Source: Microcella sp.
Lineage (GTDB): Bacteria > Actinomycetota > Actinomycetes > Actinomycetales > Microbacteriaceae
Direction of reading: 5' to 3'
Assembly (NCBI GenBank): GCA_020216895.1
Contig: JAIWOM010000078.1
Coordinates: forward strand, 1 to 6,821
Length of the DNA stretch: 6,821 nt
Each line of letters opens with the position of its first letter. Position 1 is the stretch's first letter. The position numbers and the translations under genes were made by a program. This document shows positions 5,936 through 6,821 of the stretch, one piece after another. The notes under the pieces are model-generated. The model was not told where the DNA came from and ran no database searches. It saw nothing but the letters and a program-made list of their open reading frames with translations.

Positions 5936-6604
5936 ATGACATCCCGCAGCAGCGCATCGAGCAGCACGGCCGAGAGCGCCGGCGCATCCCGCCGCATCCT
6001 CGTCCGCCGCTGGGGCCAGCTGCTGCTGGGCCTGTTCTTCTACGGCATCGCCGTCGCCCTTCTGATCCAGGCGAACGTCGGCCTCGACCCGTGGACGGTC
6101 TTCGCGCAGGGCCTCGAGGTGCAGACGGGACTGTCGATCGGCCTGATCGTCGTGCTGATCGGCTTCGGTGTTCTGCTGCTGTGGATCCCGATCAAGCAGA
6201 AGCCCGGTATCGGCACCGTGCTCAACGTGCTGCTGATCGGACCGGTGCTCGACCTCGCGCTGCTGGTCATCGAGACGCCCGACCAGCTGTGGGCGCAGTG
6301 GCTGATGTTCGCCGGCGGGCTCGCGCTGCTGGCAATCGCGACCGGCCTCTACATCGGGGCCCGCTTCGGCCCCGGCCCGCGCGACGGGCTCATGACCGGC
6401 GCGCACGCGCGCTTCGGCTGGAAGATCTGGAAGGTGCGCACGGGCGTCGAGGTGACCGTGCTCGCCATCGGCTGGCTGCTCGGCGGCACCGTCGGCTTCG
6501 GCACCATCGCGTTCGCGCTGCTCATCGGCCCCATGGTCGGCGTCACCCTGCCGCTGCTGCGCGTGCCGGAACCGACGCGTCCGCCGGCTCCGGTGCCGAG
6601 CTAG
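5936..6604 (+). CDS. yczE: YczE/YitT-family integral membrane protein
   Basis: Membrane protein of 222 residues, the usual size for YczE. A Ser-rich polar tail (1-20) precedes an Arg-rich stretch and about six membrane segments near 26-45, 65-84, 92-111, 121-141, 170-186 and 188-207; the C-terminus is Pro-rich. Conserved-looking loops are NVGLDPWTVFAQG (47-59), after the first segment, and GPGPRDGLMT (145-154), before the fifth; both are typical of the family. The biochemical role is not established. Bacillus subtilis yczE lies beside sfp and has been tied to lipopeptide production, and a transporter-like function is often proposed. The gene is divergent from the MocR regulator with only 63 nt between start codons, so it is the obvious target of that regulator. 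No good plus-strand -10 was found, which would suit activator dependence. Its stop abuts the stop of the convergent downstream gene. Confidence 0.9.
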   Translation: MTSRSSASSSTAESAGASRRILVRRWGQLLLGLFFYGIAVALLIQANVGLDPWTVFAQGLEVQTGLSIGLIVVLIGFGVLLLWIPIKQKPGIGTVLNVLLIGPVLDLALLVIETPDQLWAQWLMFAGGLALLAIATGLYIGARFGPGPRDGLMTGAHARFGWKIWKVRTGVEVTVLAIGWLLGGTVGFGTIAFALLIGPMVGVTLPLLRVPEPTRPPAPVPS

Positions 6605-6820
6605 CTACGCGAGCTCGCTCGCCGCGTAGACGCCCATCGCCTCGCGCACGTACTCAGCGCCCTCGGCGCCGCCGTAGTACTTCGCGAAGCGCGGGTCGGC
6701 GACGTACATGTCGCCGAGCCCGAGGTACGCTTCGGCGCTCGGCGCCACGTCGCCCCACCCGGCGCGCACCCACGCGTAGTGCCGCGCGGCGAGCGCCTGC
6801 ACCGCGGGGTCACCGGCGGG
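6605..6820 (-). CDS. TipAS antibiotic-recognition domain protein (partial, C-terminal 71 residues)
   Basis: Only the C-terminus is in the window; the gene continues past the right edge. The visible residues include LGDMYVADPRFAKYYGG followed by an EYVREAMGVYA helix, matching the end of the TipAS domain of TipA-type proteins (MYVADxRF, then a helix with YxRDAI in the Streptomyces protein). In TipA this domain binds thiopeptides and other cyclic peptides, and the full-length form has an N-terminal MerR-type DNA-binding domain. Whether this protein has the MerR part or is a free drug-binding domain cannot be seen here. It is convergent with yczE with no intergenic base. The domain call rests on a short segment but the motif is distinctive. 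Confidence 0.8.
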   Translation of the reverse strand, partial: PAGDPAVQALAARHYAWVRAGWGDVAPSAEAYLGLGDMYVADPRFAKYYGGAEGAEYVREAMGVYAASELA

Positions 6821-6821
6821 T

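Noticed and set aside
5873..6406. Upstream extension of the yczR reading frame to 6406
   Set aside because: It runs antisense through yczE, is rich in Gln, Asp and Arg, and MocR proteins start near the wHTH; the ATG at 5872 gives the normal length.

Overview
The window is very GC-rich and gene-dense, and it translates cleanly into actinobacterial-type proteins. The protein set is an RND permease without partner genes, a TipAS-domain protein, a MocR/YczE pair and a prokaryotic voltage-gated channel. Weak -35 boxes, TAnnnT-type -10 boxes and a probable leaderless start also fit a high-GC Gram-positive. A member of the Microbacteriaceae or a close relative is my best guess, but that rests on overall style and not on a marker gene.

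Layout, left to right. (1) Positions 1-915, minus strand: most of a six-transmembrane voltage-gated ion channel of the bacterial sodium-channel type, with its C-terminal tail running off the left edge. (2) Positions 916-977: a 62-nt gap holding a long, nearly perfect hairpin. (3) Positions 978-4208, minus: a complete AcrB/SwrC-type RND efflux permease of 1076 residues. (4) Positions 4209-4384: a 176-nt gap with a perfect 12-bp palindrome and a longer-range inverted repeat. (5) Positions 4385-5872, minus: a complete MocR/GntR-type regulator fused to an aminotransferase-fold domain. (6) Positions 5873-5935: a 63-nt divergent promoter region with a perfect 7+7 inverted repeat. (7) Positions 5936-6604, plus: a YczE-family membrane protein. 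(8) Positions 6605-6820, minus: the last 71 residues of a TipAS antibiotic-recognition-domain protein, whose stop codon directly abuts the yczE stop.

How the genes may work together. The MocR regulator and the YczE membrane protein form a known type of divergent pair (YczR-YczE), and the inverted repeat between them overlaps the predicted regulator promoter, so autoregulation and control of yczE are likely. The RND permease lies downstream of the regulator on the same strand and may be read from its own signals or by read-through. With the TipAS-type drug sensor at the right edge, the right two thirds of the window look like a membrane, efflux and small-molecule-response neighbourhood. No functional link to the ion channel is visible. 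I saw no tRNA, rRNA, CRISPR array, transposase or phage gene.
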